Assembly (NCBI RefSeq): GCF_009739905.1
Contig: NZ_CP034279.1
Coordinates: forward strand, 248,001-312,000
Direction: 5' to 3'
Length of the DNA: 64,000 bases
DNA from: Streptomyces ficellus
GTDB taxonomy: Bacteria > Actinomycetota > Actinomycetes > Streptomycetales > Streptomycetaceae
Positions 1 through 8,479 of this stretch are shown in pieces (positions within the stretch are counted from its first letter, which is position 1; every line of letters starts with the position of its first letter). Below the pieces are notes generated by a model. It saw only the letters and a program-made list of their open reading frames with translations, was not told where the DNA came from and searched no databases. The translations under genes were made by a program, and so were the position numbers.

Positions 1-559
1 GGTGCCCGACGGCTTCACGGGTGCCGCGGGCCTGGTCGACGTCGACATTGGCGTACCGGTGGCCGGTGTCCCCGTCGGCGAACACCACCGGCACGCCGGT
101 CGGCAGGCGCAGTTCGGGCGTGTCCAGGATCTGCGACTCGATCAGGATGATGCCGTCCACGGACTGCACCATCAGCTGCTGGAACGCCTGGCGCACGGCG
201 GCTCCCGTCTGCGCGCGGGCCCCCAGGAAGTTCACGAAGAACTCGGCTTCGCGGGCCGCGTCGGAGATGGCCGCGAAGGTCCGGGCGTTGCCGTAGGCGC
301 TGATGTCGAAGCTGATGACCCCGAGTGTCCCGAACCGCCCGGTGACCAGCGCGCGCGCCGCCGTGTTTGGCCGGTAGCCGAGCATCTTCATCGCCGCCAG
401 CACCCGTTCGCGGGTGGCCGCGTCGACGTTCTGCTTGTTGTTGGCCACCCGGGAGACGGTCTGGGACGAGACGCCCGCCATCGCGGCGACATCGGCCATC
501 GAGGGCGACTGCCGTGGGGGACGGGACCGTGGCGATCTGGCACCGGCTTCGCGCGGCAT
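1..559 (-). CDS. LacI-family transcriptional regulator (C-terminus cut by the window edge)
   Basis: Only the first 186 residues are inside the window. After a 20-residue basic leader, a LacI helix-turn-helix is readable (MADVAAMAGVSSQTVSRVAN), followed by the hinge segment GYRPNTAARAL and the start of a periplasmic-binding-protein-like effector domain (GRFGTLGVISFDIS). The ATG at 559 is chosen because GGAGGT lies about nine bases upstream; a second in-frame ATG at 499 would start exactly at the helix-turn-helix. It is divergent from the galactanase genes, and two identical 14-bp palindromes typical of LacI-family sites lie before the GH43 and GH35 genes. I infer it is the local repressor of the arabinogalactan genes, released by a galacto-oligosaccharide; the ligand cannot be read from sequence. 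Confidence 0.9.
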   Translation of the reverse strand, partial: MPREAGARSPRSRPPRQSPSMADVAAMAGVSSQTVSRVANNKQNVDAATRERVLAAMKMLGYRPNTAARALVTGRFGTLGVISFDISAYGNARTFAAISDAAREAEFFVNFLGARAQTGAAVRQAFQQLMVQSVDGIILIESQILDTPELRLPTGVPVVFADGDTGHRYANVDVDQARGTREAVGH

Positions 560-617
560 ATGAACGGGACCTCCGTACCGGGACGTCGAAGCGGAATGCG
601 GCCGCACTCCTTGTGAA

Positions 618-630
618 TGTTAGCGCTACC
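618..630. promoter_or_regulatory. Possible LacI-type half-palindrome near the regulator's own promoter
   Basis: TGTTAGCGCTACC has a perfect TAGCGCTA core and differs by one base from the symmetric LacI-family form GTTAGCGCTAAC. It sits 59 bases upstream of the regulator's ATG, so autoregulation is possible. It differs from the TGTTTACGCAAACA sites before the enzymes, so it may be a weaker site or serve another LacI protein. Confidence 0.35.
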
Positions 631-729
631 TCTCCGTAGACCGCACGGAAAGGAGCACGGAACACGGGACGAACCGGACGTAATGGATCCGCGGTCGCAA
701 ACGAATCTCAGACGTACTCGTCAGTTGCC

Positions 730-758
730 TTGACACTCCTGTGCGCCACTTCGAAACT
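730..758 (+). promoter_or_regulatory. Candidate promoter of the first galactanase gene
   Basis: TTGACA at 730-735 is followed after 17 bases by GAAACT, a weak -10. The LacI-type palindrome at 776-789 would lie just downstream of the start point, a classic roadblock position. The mRNA leader to the ATG at 1087 would then be about 320 bases. No gene is recognisable between 560 and 1086. Confidence 0.4.
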
Positions 759-775
759 CTCACGCAACCGCCAGT

Positions 776-789
776 TGTTTACGCAAACA
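776..789. promoter_or_regulatory. LacI-family operator, copy 1
   Basis: TGTTTACGCAAACA is an almost perfect 14-bp dyad. The identical 14-mer recurs at 7162-7175 before the GH35 gene. Identity of both copies beside co-functional enzymes and a LacI gene strongly suggests a shared operator. Confidence 0.75.
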
Positions 790-1086
790 TAAGGAAGGGA
801 AACAGCAACTTAACGCCCTGCGGTACCGCTCTTCGCCGTGCGTCGAGGAGTGGCGAACACCGGGACCTCCCCACCCGGCGGCAGGGAACCCGCCAGGAAC
901 CGTCGACGGCCGAGCGGACCTGCACCGCCGTCGGCAGGCACTCCTCCCCCTCCTGGTACTCGACCGCGCCCACCGCCCCGGGCCGGGGCGCGACGACCGC
1001 GGCGGGCCGAACCGCGCCCACGCGTGTCCGGGAGACCGAACCGCCTGGACACTCACCCCCACATCGAGCACAAGAGGTACCTCTCC

Positions 1087-2532
1087 ATGTCGTATCCGAA
1101 GAGGCGAGCAGCGGTGCTCCTCACCGTGCTTTCCAGCCTGCTCCTCACCCTCGCCGGCGCCACGGGCACCGCCCACGCCGCACCGGCGACCGTCACCAAC
1201 GCGACCCGGTTCACCGACACCACCGGCGCCGATGTGCACGCCCACGGCGGAGGAGTGATCAAGGTCGACCAGTACTACTACTGGTTCGGCGAGAACCGGA
1301 ACGCCGACAACACGTTTCGTTACGTGTCGGCCTACCGCTCCACGGACCTCAAGAACTGGGAGTTCCGCAACCATGTGCTGACCCAGGCGACCGATCCGGA
1401 GCTGAAGTCCGCCAACATCGAGCGCCCCAAGGTCGTGCACAACCGGGCGACCGACACGTTCGTGATGTGGATGCACAAGGAGAACGGCGCCGACTACGGC
1501 GAGGCCAGGGCGGCCGTGGCCACCTCCAAGACGGTGGACGGCGACTACACCTGGCACGGCAGCTCACGCCCGCTCGGGCACATGTCACGCGACATCACCA
1601 CCTTCGTCGACACCGACGGCACCGGGTACATGATCTCGGCGGCCAACGAGAACGCCGACCTGCACGTCTACCGGCTGACGTCGGACTACACCGCCGTGGA
1701 ATCACTGGTACAGAAGCTCTGGCCGGGCAACTGGCGTGAAGCGCCGGCCATGTTCAAGCGTGACGGCGTCTACTTCCTGCTCACTTCCGGCGCCACCGGC
1801 TGGTCGCCCAACCAGCAGAAGTACGCGACGGCCACGAGTATCGGCGGTGCCTGGAGCGATCCCCAGGACATCGGTGACGCCACCGCGTACCACAGCCAGA
1901 CCGCCTACGTGCTGCCGGTCCAGGGCGCCCGGGGCACCAGCTACCTGTACATGGGCGACCGCTGGGGCAACTCCATGGGAGGCACGGTCAACGACTCCCA
2001 GTACATCTGGCTGCCGCTGGAGTTCCCGACGAAGACCACCATGACCATGTCCTACTCGCCCCAGATCACGGTCGACACCGCCGCCGGCACGGTGACCGGC
2101 ATGAACGTCCGCTGGGAGACGCTGACCGCACGGAACAGCGGCAAGTGCGCCGATGTCGCGAACTCCGACGGACGCGACGCGGCCCAGCTGGTCCAGTGGG
2201 GCTGCGGCGGCGGGACCAACCAGCACTTCTCGTTCAAGAAGCTGGACGCGGGCCACTTCCAGATCATGGCCAGGCACAGCGGCAAGTGCCTCGACGTCAG
2301 CGACTCGTCGAACGAGGACGGCGCTCTCGCGGTGCAGAACCGCTGTGACGGCCGGCCGTCGCAGCAGTGGAAGGCGGAACCGGCGGGCGCCACCGGCCAG
2401 ATCCAGCTCGTCGCGCGTCACAGCGGCAAGTGTCTGGACGTGGTGAACCAGTCCACGTCCGACGGAACCGCCCTTGAACAGTGGACCTGCAACGGCGGTC
2501 ACAACCAGCACTGGCACCGGACCACCGTCTGA
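1087..2532 (+). CDS. Secreted GH43 (subfamily 24-like) exo-beta-1,3-galactanase with CBM13
   Basis: 481 residues. A signal peptide (basic start, hydrophobic core, cut near AHA-AP at about residue 31) is followed by a GH43 five-blade propeller to about residue 340 and a ricin-type CBM13 trefoil to the end. Family signs are HAHGGGVIK, YYYWFGENR, IERPKV, the general-acid-bearing WREAPAMF and DRWGNSMGG. This set matches exo-beta-1,3-galactanases of subfamily 24, which remove galactose from the main chain of type II arabinogalactan. The CBM13 holds three repeats of the HSGKC(L/A)DV and QW/QH type. The ATG at 1087 is chosen because the signal peptide begins there; the frame stays open upstream but is not protein-like. 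A 13-bp-stem hairpin follows the stop. The GH30 gene downstream probably attacks the side chains of the same polymer. Confidence 0.88.
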   Translation: MSYPKRRAAVLLTVLSSLLLTLAGATGTAHAAPATVTNATRFTDTTGADVHAHGGGVIKVDQYYYWFGENRNADNTFRYVSAYRSTDLKNWEFRNHVLTQATDPELKSANIERPKVVHNRATDTFVMWMHKENGADYGEARAAVATSKTVDGDYTWHGSSRPLGHMSRDITTFVDTDGTGYMISAANENADLHVYRLTSDYTAVESLVQKLWPGNWREAPAMFKRDGVYFLLTSGATGWSPNQQKYATATSIGGAWSDPQDIGDATAYHSQTAYVLPVQGARGTSYLYMGDRWGNSMGGTVNDSQYIWLPLEFPTKTTMTMSYSPQITVDTAAGTVTGMNVRWETLTARNSGKCADVANSDGRDAAQLVQWGCGGGTNQHFSFKKLDAGHFQIMARHSGKCLDVSDSSNEDGALAVQNRCDGRPSQQWKAEPAGATGQIQLVARHSGKCLDVVNQSTSDGTALEQWTCNGGHNQHWHRTTV

Positions 2533-2548
2533 CGTCCCACCCCGCGGC

Positions 2549-2580
2549 ACACGCCCCTCCCTCCCCCGGGAGGGGCGTGT
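2549..2580 (+). terminator. Hairpin between the GH43 and GH30 genes
   Basis: A perfect 13-bp stem (acacgcccctccc pairing with gggaggggcgtgt) with a six-base loop starts 17 bases after the GH43 stop. No T-run follows, as is usual in streptomycetes. It may be a partial terminator or an mRNA-stabilising hairpin inside the operon. Confidence 0.6.
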
Positions 2581-2628
2581 CCCGGACGCCCGACCACTCA
2601 CCATCACCCCTTCTCCACCCCGTCACAC

Positions 2629-2670
2629 CGACCCACCAACCCACCGACCCACCGACCCACCGACCCACCG
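2629..2670 (+). repeat. Tandem 8-bp repeat in the GH30 leader
   Basis: Five copies of an 8-mer of the form (g/a)acccacc run head to tail and end just before the ribosome site of the GH30 gene. The tract is almost free of G and T, so its RNA would be unstructured and lead directly into the GGAGA site. Confidence 0.8.
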
Positions 2671-2686
2671 AATGGAGAACGCTCCC

Positions 2687-5194
2687 ATGTCCCGTACGTT
2701 AAGAAGGCCGGCCACCGGGCGCACCCGCAAGCGAGCCGCCCGCGCGACGGCGATCGCGTCCGTCGCCACCGTCATCGCCGCCGGCATGGCGTCGCCCCCG
2801 GCCGCCGCCGCTCCGCCGGCCGAGCCCGTCGGGGTCGCGGCACCGGGGGTCACCGTACGCCTCGACCCCAGTTACCAACAGCAGCCGTTCGAGGGGTGGG
2901 GTACCTCGCTGGCCTGGTTCGCCAATGTGACCGGCGGCTGGCCTGACGCCAAGCGCAACGAACTGGCGGACGCGCTGTACGGCCCGAAGGGACTGGGCCT
3001 CACTATCGCCCGGTACAACATCGGCGGAGGCGACAGCCCGGAGACCAAGCCCTACCTGCGGACCGGAGGCGCCGTGCCCGGCCACTGGAACCGGCCGGGC
3101 CCGGAGAAGCCCAACTGGTGGAACCCGGAGAACCCGAAGCACTGGAAGCCGAACGCCGACGCCAACCAGCGCTGGTGGCTGAAGGCGGCCAAGGACCGGG
3201 GCGCGAACGGCTTCGAGGCGTTCTCGAACTCCCCGCCCTACTTCATGACCCACAGCGGCCTCGTCTCCGGCGCGTGGAACCCCGCGCACGACAACCTCCG
3301 TTCCGACCAGTACGGACGCTTCGCCGCGTACCTCTCCGGCGCCGTGCGACGCGTCCAGGACTCCACTGGGGTCACCTTCGACTCCCTCTCCCCCATCAAC
3401 GAGCCGAACACGGACTTCTGGCGCGCCGGCGGACGCCAGGAGGGCTCCCACTGGGACACCGCCTCTCAGGCACGCATGTACAAGACGCTCCGGGCCGAGC
3501 TGGACGCGAAGGGGCTGGACACGCCCATCACGGCGATGGACGAGACCAACCCGAACACCTTCCGGTCCGACTGGGATTCCTACGACGCCTCGGTACGGGA
3601 GTCGATCGGCAAGCTGAACACGCACACCTACTCCACGGGCGGGCGCACCGGGGTGCGCGACATCGCCAAGGGTGCGGGCAAGCGCCTGTGGATGTCCGAG
3701 GTGGACCTCGGCGGTGGGGTGCCGCAGAACTTCACCGACATGCGGCCCGCCCTCGACCTGACCAGCCGTATCAACGAGGACATCCGGGAGCTGGAGCCCC
3801 GGGCCTGGGTGTTGTGGCAGGCGATCGAGGACTACGAGAACATGACTCCGGCTCACGAGAACTCCAACTGGGGGCTCATCCAGACCGACTTCACGCCGGT
3901 CGACGCCGCCAAGGAGCCGCTGCGTAAGAACAAGAAGTACTGGGCGATGGCCCAGTACACCAAGTTCGTCCGGCCGGGCGCCCGCGTCATCAACACGGAC
4001 GACGCCAACACCCTGGCGGCGATGGCACCGAGCGGCCGGGGCGCGGTCGTGGTCCACAGCAATCCCACGGGATCGGCGCGGACGGTGACCGTGGACCTCG
4101 GCGGCTTCGCCCGCGTCTCCTCGGCACCCGTCCAGCGCTACACCACCGACGCCACCCAGAACCTCCAGCGCGGCGCGGACCTCACGCCCTCGGGCAAGCG
4201 GGTCACCGTCACCCTGCCCCCGGGCTCCGTGACGACCTTCGTCCTCCCCGGCGTGTCGGGTGTCAACGCCACCGCGTCCGGCGTGTCCGGGGCGAACGCC
4301 GCGGCGCCGGCCGTGTCCGGTGCGAACACCCGGATGACGCCGGCCGCGCCCTCCACCGCCGCCCGTCAGATCCTCAACGACAACAGCGGTATGGCCCTCG
4401 CCGTCGAGACGACCGGCGGAAGGACGACCCTCGTGCAGCGCGCGCCCAACCCCGCGGACACCGCGCAGCAGTGGACCTTCACCAGGTCGTCCGCCGGCGA
4501 CTGGAGCAGCACGGCCACCCACCGTCTGACGAACGTCCGCAGCGGCAAGGCGCTGAGCCTCAACCGCGGTGTGCTGACGCTGGTGGACGCGGGGTCCTCC
4601 GCCCAGCAGCGGTGGATGCTGTCGACCACCGGGGACGGGCACCACACGGTGATCAACCGCGCCACCGGTGAGCTCCTCGACGTCGCCCACGGCTCGACCA
4701 CGGACGGTGCCTCCGTCGGTGTCCACCGGCCGACGACGGGGAGCAACCAGTCCTGGACCTTCCGTTCCGCGGGAGGCGACCCCTGGAAGACGCTGACCAT
4801 GCGGCACAGCGGCAAGTGCCTCGACGTGTCCAACGCCTCCACTGCCGACGGGGCCTCCGTCTTCCAGTACGCCTGCAACGGCGGGACCAACCAGCAGTGG
4901 GAGCTGCGTCCCGCGAGCGCCGGCCAGGTCCAGGTGGTGGCGCGGCACAGCGGCAAGTGCCTCGACGTGTCCAACGCCTCCACCGCCGACGGGGCCTCCG
5001 TCTTCCAGTACGCCTGCAACGGCGGAGCCAACCAGCTGTGGTCGGTGCGCACCGGCGGTGACGGGTATGTGACGCTGGTGGCCCGGCACAGTGGAAAGTG
5101 TCTCGACATCGGTGGAGCCGCCACGGCGGACGGGGCGGCCGTGACCCAGTACGCGTGCAACGGGGGTACGAACCAGCAGATCAAGGCCGGGTGA
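2687..5194 (+). CDS. Secreted GH30 endo-beta-1,6-galactanase-like enzyme with two CBM13 domains
   Basis: 835 residues. A long signal peptide (ends near AAAAPPAEP, about residue 45) precedes a GH30 (beta/alpha)8 barrel with FEGWGTSLAWF, the acid/base Glu in SPINEPNTDFW and the nucleophile Glu in LWMSEVDLGGG, then a beta-sandwich to about residue 520. A linker with repeated (A/G)VSG(V/A)NA units leads to two ricin-type trefoils, the last carrying three RHSGKCLD repeats. The profile fits GH30 subfamily 5 endo-beta-1,6-galactanases acting on side chains of arabinogalactan proteins. The ATG at 2687 has GGAGA nine bases upstream; an in-frame ATG at 2672 is possible but lacks a better site. It lies 154 bases behind the GH43 gene and ends before a strong bidirectional terminator. 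The subfamily assignment rests on motif recall and context, not on a search. Confidence 0.85.
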   Translation: MSRTLRRPATGRTRKRAARATAIASVATVIAAGMASPPAAAAPPAEPVGVAAPGVTVRLDPSYQQQPFEGWGTSLAWFANVTGGWPDAKRNELADALYGPKGLGLTIARYNIGGGDSPETKPYLRTGGAVPGHWNRPGPEKPNWWNPENPKHWKPNADANQRWWLKAAKDRGANGFEAFSNSPPYFMTHSGLVSGAWNPAHDNLRSDQYGRFAAYLSGAVRRVQDSTGVTFDSLSPINEPNTDFWRAGGRQEGSHWDTASQARMYKTLRAELDAKGLDTPITAMDETNPNTFRSDWDSYDASVRESIGKLNTHTYSTGGRTGVRDIAKGAGKRLWMSEVDLGGGVPQNFTDMRPALDLTSRINEDIRELEPRAWVLWQAIEDYENMTPAHENSNWGLIQTDFTPVDAAKEPLRKNKKYWAMAQYTKFVRPGARVINTDDANTLAAMAPSGRGAVVVHSNPTGSARTVTVDLGGFARVSSAPVQRYTTDATQNLQRGADLTPSGKRVTVTLPPGSVTTFVLPGVSGVNATASGVSGANAAAPAVSGANTRMTPAAPSTAARQILNDNSGMALAVETTGGRTTLVQRAPNPADTAQQWTFTRSSAGDWSSTATHRLTNVRSGKALSLNRGVLTLVDAGSSAQQRWMLSTTGDGHHTVINRATGELLDVAHGSTTDGASVGVHRPTTGSNQSWTFRSAGGDPWKTLTMRHSGKCLDVSNASTADGASVFQYACNGGTNQQWELRPASAGQVQVVARHSGKCLDVSNASTADGASVFQYACNGGANQLWSVRTGGDGYVTLVARHSGKCLDIGGAATADGAAVTQYACNGGTNQQIKAG
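4801..5025 (+). repeat. Duplicated CBM13 subdomain DNA
   Basis: The segment at 4801-4884 recurs at 4942-5025 with a single base difference (ctg/ccg). The offset of 141 bases equals 47 codons, one ricin repeat. Such near-identity at the DNA level means recent duplication or gene conversion within the third trefoil arm set. Confidence 0.85.
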
Positions 5195-5199
5195 CAGGC

Positions 5200-5239
5200 G
5201 GCGGCCGGGGAAGGACGACAATCTCCTTCCCCGGCCGCC
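5200..5239. terminator. Bidirectional terminator between GH30 and GH35
   Basis: A perfect 16-bp stem (ggcggccggggaagga and its complement) with an eight-base loop lies five bases after the GH30 stop, between two convergent genes. Confidence 0.85.
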
Positions 5240-5318
5240 CCTCCCCCCGCTCCCCCGCTCCCCGCTCCCGGTGCCGGTGACGCTTCGCCCGGCCGCGGGA
5301 GGGAGCGGGGGACGGTCG

Positions 5319-7073
5319 TCAGTCCTCGGTGGGACCGAGGTCGGCGTACTCCCGCAGATCCGCCGTGCGGGCGAGGTGGGCCGCGTGCAGCTCCAGCACG
5401 ACGAGCTCGTTGCGGCCGGGACGCAGCACGGGAGCGGGCACGTAGAGGGAACGCTGGGGGCCCCGTGACCAGTAGCGGCCGAGCGGGAAGCCGTTGACCC
5501 AGGCGTTGCCCTTGGTCCAGCCGTCCAGGTGGAGGAAGGTGTCGGCCGGCTCGGCGACGTCGAAGGTGCCCCGGTGGAAGGTCGGGCCGACGGGGGTCGC
5601 CGCGGTCCGGGCGAAGGGGAGGCCCTCCAGACCGGTCAGAGGGAGCGGAAGGCAGGTCCACCCCGTGAGGTCGGTGCCGTCGAGCCGGACGTCCCCGGTC
5701 AGGCCCTTGCGGTCGTGGATCCCGGGGCCGTAGTTCACCCGCCCCTGGTTCTCCACCAAAAGGCTCAGCAGCGCGCCCGGTCGCGGGACGGTGAGGGCGA
5801 GGGCCCGTTCGTGGTTCTCCCGCTCCAGTACGCCGACGGGCAGGCCGTCGAGGAAGACCTGGGCCCGGTCGCGGACGCCTTCCACTTCGAGGAGCGCGGG
5901 CCCGGCGGCAGGGAGGACGGTCTCGTACAGGACGAACCCGAAGTCCTGGCCGAGCTGCTCCATCGTCCGGGGCCGGTAACTGCGGACGGCGGCACCGCCG
6001 AGCGTGTGCACGGCGGACAGGAGGGGCACGCTGTCGGTCAGGGCGATGCCCTCCACCGCGAGCTTCGGGCCGCGCGGCGGTACCGGCTCGGCGGGGACGG
6101 GGGCGTATTTGGCGATGACGTCCCGGAAGGCGGTGAACTTCTCCGTCGGGTCGCCGGCCTCGTCGAGCGGGGCGTCGTAGTCGTAGGACGTGACGGTGGG
6201 CCGGTAGGTGTGCTTGTCGTTGGCGCCGTTGGTGAACCCGAAGTTGGTGCCGCCGTGGAACATGTAGAAGTTCACGGAGGCGCCGGCCGCCAGCAGCTCG
6301 TCCAGTTCCTGCGCGGCGTGTGTGGCGTCCCGTACCACGTGGTGGGCGCCCCAGCGGTCGAACCAGCCGATCCAGAACTCCGTGCACATCAGCGGCCCGT
6401 CCGGCTGATGCGCGCGCAGGGCCGCGAGGTTGGGGGTGGTGCGGCTGCCGAAGTTGGCCGTGGCGAGGACTCCGGGGAGAGCGCCACGGCCGAGGTCGGC
6501 GGGCTGGTCGCAGGTGAAGAGGGGCACGTCGACACCGCACCGGCGCAAGGTGGCGGCGAGGTGCTCCAGGTGTGCCGTCTCGTCGCTGTAGGCGCCGAAC
6601 TCGTTCTCCACCTGCACCGCGATCACGGGTCCGCCGACAGTCGACAGGTACGGCAGCAACGGCGGCAGCAGGTGCTCGAAGTAGTCGTCGACCGCGGTGA
6701 GATAGCGGGGATCCTGGGAGCGGAGCCGGATGTCCGGCTCGGCGAGCAGCCAGGACGGCAGCCCGCCGCCCTCCCACTCACCGCAGATGTAGGGCCCGGG
6801 ACGCAGGAGGACCTGGAGGCCCTCCTGGGCCGCGAGGTCGAGGAAGGCAGGGAGGTCGAGCGCGCCGTCCATCAGGAATGTGCCGGGGCGTGGCTCGTGG
6901 AGGTTCCACGGTACGTAGGTCTCGACCGTGTTCAGTCCCATGAGGCGGGCCTTGCGCAGGCGGTCGGCCCATTGGTCCGGGTGCACCCGGAAGTAGTGCA
7001 GGCCGCCCGAGAGCAGCCGGTGAGGCTTCCCGTCGAGGAGGAACCCGGTGTCGTCGATGTGCAGAAGGGGCAT
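5319..7073 (-). CDS. GH35 beta-galactosidase
   Basis: 584 residues with no signal peptide, so probably cytoplasmic. The N-terminal barrel carries RPGPYICGEWEGGG, the acid/base Glu in VQVENEFGAYS and the nucleophile Glu in MCTEFWIGWFDRWG; C-terminal beta-sandwich domains with WTKGNAWVNG and GRYW follow. These are GH35 landmarks. The enzyme would hydrolyse galactose from galacto-oligosaccharides released by the secreted galactanases. The ATG at 7073 (MPLLHIDDTG) has AGGAG nine bases upstream and matches the usual GH35 start; an in-frame extension to 7172 would run through the operator. It is transcribed divergently from nothing nearby, and its promoter overlaps the palindrome at 7162-7175. Confidence 0.92.
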   Translation of the reverse strand: MPLLHIDDTGFLLDGKPHRLLSGGLHYFRVHPDQWADRLRKARLMGLNTVETYVPWNLHEPRPGTFLMDGALDLPAFLDLAAQEGLQVLLRPGPYICGEWEGGGLPSWLLAEPDIRLRSQDPRYLTAVDDYFEHLLPPLLPYLSTVGGPVIAVQVENEFGAYSDETAHLEHLAATLRRCGVDVPLFTCDQPADLGRGALPGVLATANFGSRTTPNLAALRAHQPDGPLMCTEFWIGWFDRWGAHHVVRDATHAAQELDELLAAGASVNFYMFHGGTNFGFTNGANDKHTYRPTVTSYDYDAPLDEAGDPTEKFTAFRDVIAKYAPVPAEPVPPRGPKLAVEGIALTDSVPLLSAVHTLGGAAVRSYRPRTMEQLGQDFGFVLYETVLPAAGPALLEVEGVRDRAQVFLDGLPVGVLERENHERALALTVPRPGALLSLLVENQGRVNYGPGIHDRKGLTGDVRLDGTDLTGWTCLPLPLTGLEGLPFARTAATPVGPTFHRGTFDVAEPADTFLHLDGWTKGNAWVNGFPLGRYWSRGPQRSLYVPAPVLRPGRNELVVLELHAAHLARTADLREYADLGPTED

Positions 7074-7161
7074 GGGCAGGCGCTCCTGTGGTCGGGAGGT
7101 CGGGTCCGGCGGGGGCGCTACGGCACGTCTGCTCGCCGGCGGGCGTATGCTCTCCCAGAGA

Positions 7162-7175
7162 TGTTTACGCAAACA
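7162..7175. promoter_or_regulatory. LacI-family operator, copy 2, in the GH35 promoter
   Basis: TGTTTACGCAAACA, identical to 776-789. On the minus strand a possible -35 (TTGTCA) is followed after 16 bases by TAAACA, so the palindrome would cover the -10 region. It lies 89 bases upstream of the GH35 ATG. Confidence 0.78.
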
Positions 7176-7296
7176 CGCGCCAATGACAAGAGCCTGCGTT
7201 TCGACGGGAATCCCTCCCGGGCAGCCCGAATGGCGGCCGCGCCCCGGGGTGCCCGGTGATCACGGCCGCGGACGCGGGGTGCGACGCAGGACCGGC

Positions 7297-7336
7297 GAGT
7301 TCGGCCGGCGGGGTCCCGTACCCGCCGGCCGAACTC
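7297..7336. terminator. Terminator hairpin after the lyase-fold gene
   Basis: A perfect 16-bp stem (gagttcggccggcggg and complement) with an eight-base loop lies 25 bases beyond the stop of the minus-strand gene at 7361. Confidence 0.8.
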
Positions 7337-7360
7337 CGTGGTCAGAGACGTTCGTTGGCC

Positions 7361-8479
7361 TTACCGGCGGTGGGCCCCCCGGTTCGGGCGGGTCCCGTTG
7401 TGCCGCCGCATGAGGAAGAAGGCGCCACCGGCCAAGGCCGCGGCGCTCGCCAGTCCGATGCCGATCACGCCCGCCGAGCCGGTGCTCGGGAGCGAGGACC
7501 CGTCGGACGCCGTTGCCCGGGGAGTCGCCGAGGCAGGGGCGGCGGCCGCCGCCGCGCGGGCACCGCTGGACGGTGCCGTGCCGGCCTTCGTGGAAGGAGA
7601 TGCGGAGGGCGATCCGGTGGCGGTCGGACTGGGCGTGGCCGCCGGGGTGCGCGTGGGAGAAGCGGCACCGCCGGAGGCGGTCGGGCGCGGCGCCGGTGCG
7701 GAGCCGGCGGCCGTGCTGGTGATGGCGATGTCGTCGATGTAGAGGACCGCATCGGAGGATCCCGCCCGGTGCTCAGGCCCCTTCTCCGGGCGCCAGCCAG
7801 GGCGATAAGCGCCGATCCTGAAATGCGGCGGCTGCCCACGGTGGTAGTTGTTGGCGCCCTGGTGCGAGCCCACGGTCGCGCCGTCCCGGGTGACGGTGAT
7901 CGAACCGGGGGTGCTCGGGGTGGACCAGGTGATGTCGAAGGTCCATTGGTTCCAGTGGCCCGGGCGTGCCGCCCCGAGCGGGATGATCTTCTCCTGTATC
8001 TCACCGCCGCTCATCCAGTGCACCTTCAGCCGCCAGTCGCCTCCGTGCACGGAGAGTGCCATGACCGGCTTGATCCGCGAGGTGTCGTCCTGGGTGCTGA
8101 ACCACTGGGTGACGATGGTGTCGAAGTCCCGCGGTTGCCAGTCGCCGGGCAGGTAGTTGGCGAAGCCGAAGCGATGGCTTCCCGCGTCGAGGCCCTTGAT
8201 GACCAGTTCGGACTTGAACGACCGGCCGTCGTTGGGGATGTTGACGCGCGCGGCGTGGCCGCCCTTTCCTCCCGGGGCGGGGCCGACGAGAACGCGGCCG
8301 GCGCCGTTGATCGCCATGAAGGGAAGCTTCTGGGAGGGCGACTCGAAGGTGTACGACACGGAGTCGTCGGCGGCGGCCGGGGAGGCGGCGGTCACACCGA
8401 GGGCCAGCAGGGCGGTGGTGCATACGGTGAGGAGGCGTACCCGGTGGCCGGCGGGCGACAGCGACTTTGGGATGTGCAT
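7361..8479 (-). CDS. Cell-wall-anchored heparin-lyase-fold protein (polysaccharide lyase-like)
   Basis: 372 residues: signal peptide (cut near AAADD, about residue 38), a concanavalin-like domain of about 210 residues, a Ser/Pro/Thr/Ala-rich spacer, then SLPSTGSAG, a hydrophobic segment and an Arg-rich tail. LPSTG plus helix plus positive tail is a sortase signal, so the domain should be displayed on the wall. Signature stretches FANYLPGDW, DTIVTQWF, PGHWNQWTFDITWS and FRIGAYRPGW match the lyase-like family of Pfam PF14099 (heparin lyase I/glucuronan lyase fold). The substrate is unknown; its position beside arabinogalactan genes suggests a uronic-acid-containing plant glycan. ATG 8479 has AAGGAAAAG just upstream. 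A paralogue lies at 22600-23754. Confidence 0.75.
   Translation of the reverse strand: MHIPKSLSPAGHRVRLLTVCTTALLALGVTAASPAAADDSVSYTFESPSQKLPFMAINGAGRVLVGPAPGGKGGHAARVNIPNDGRSFKSELVIKGLDAGSHRFGFANYLPGDWQPRDFDTIVTQWFSTQDDTSRIKPVMALSVHGGDWRLKVHWMSGGEIQEKIIPLGAARPGHWNQWTFDITWSTPSTPGSITVTRDGATVGSHQGANNYHRGQPPHFRIGAYRPGWRPEKGPEHRAGSSDAVLYIDDIAITSTAAGSAPAPRPTASGGAASPTRTPAATPSPTATGSPSASPSTKAGTAPSSGARAAAAAAPASATPRATASDGSSLPSTGSAGVIGIGLASAAALAGGAFFLMRRHNGTRPNRGAHRR

Noticed and set aside
838..1086. Upstream extension of the first galactanase frame
   Set aside because: It is Arg/Pro-rich, hides the signal peptide at 1087 and lies in the expected mRNA leader.
2699..5221. An 840-codon open frame on the minus strand opposite the GH30 gene, and similar long antisense frames opposite the M4 protease, ATPase, aceA, aceB and metE genes
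   Set aside because: High GC at third positions keeps antisense frames open. Their products are Gly/Arg/Val-rich with no domain motifs, whereas the sense frames carry complete families.
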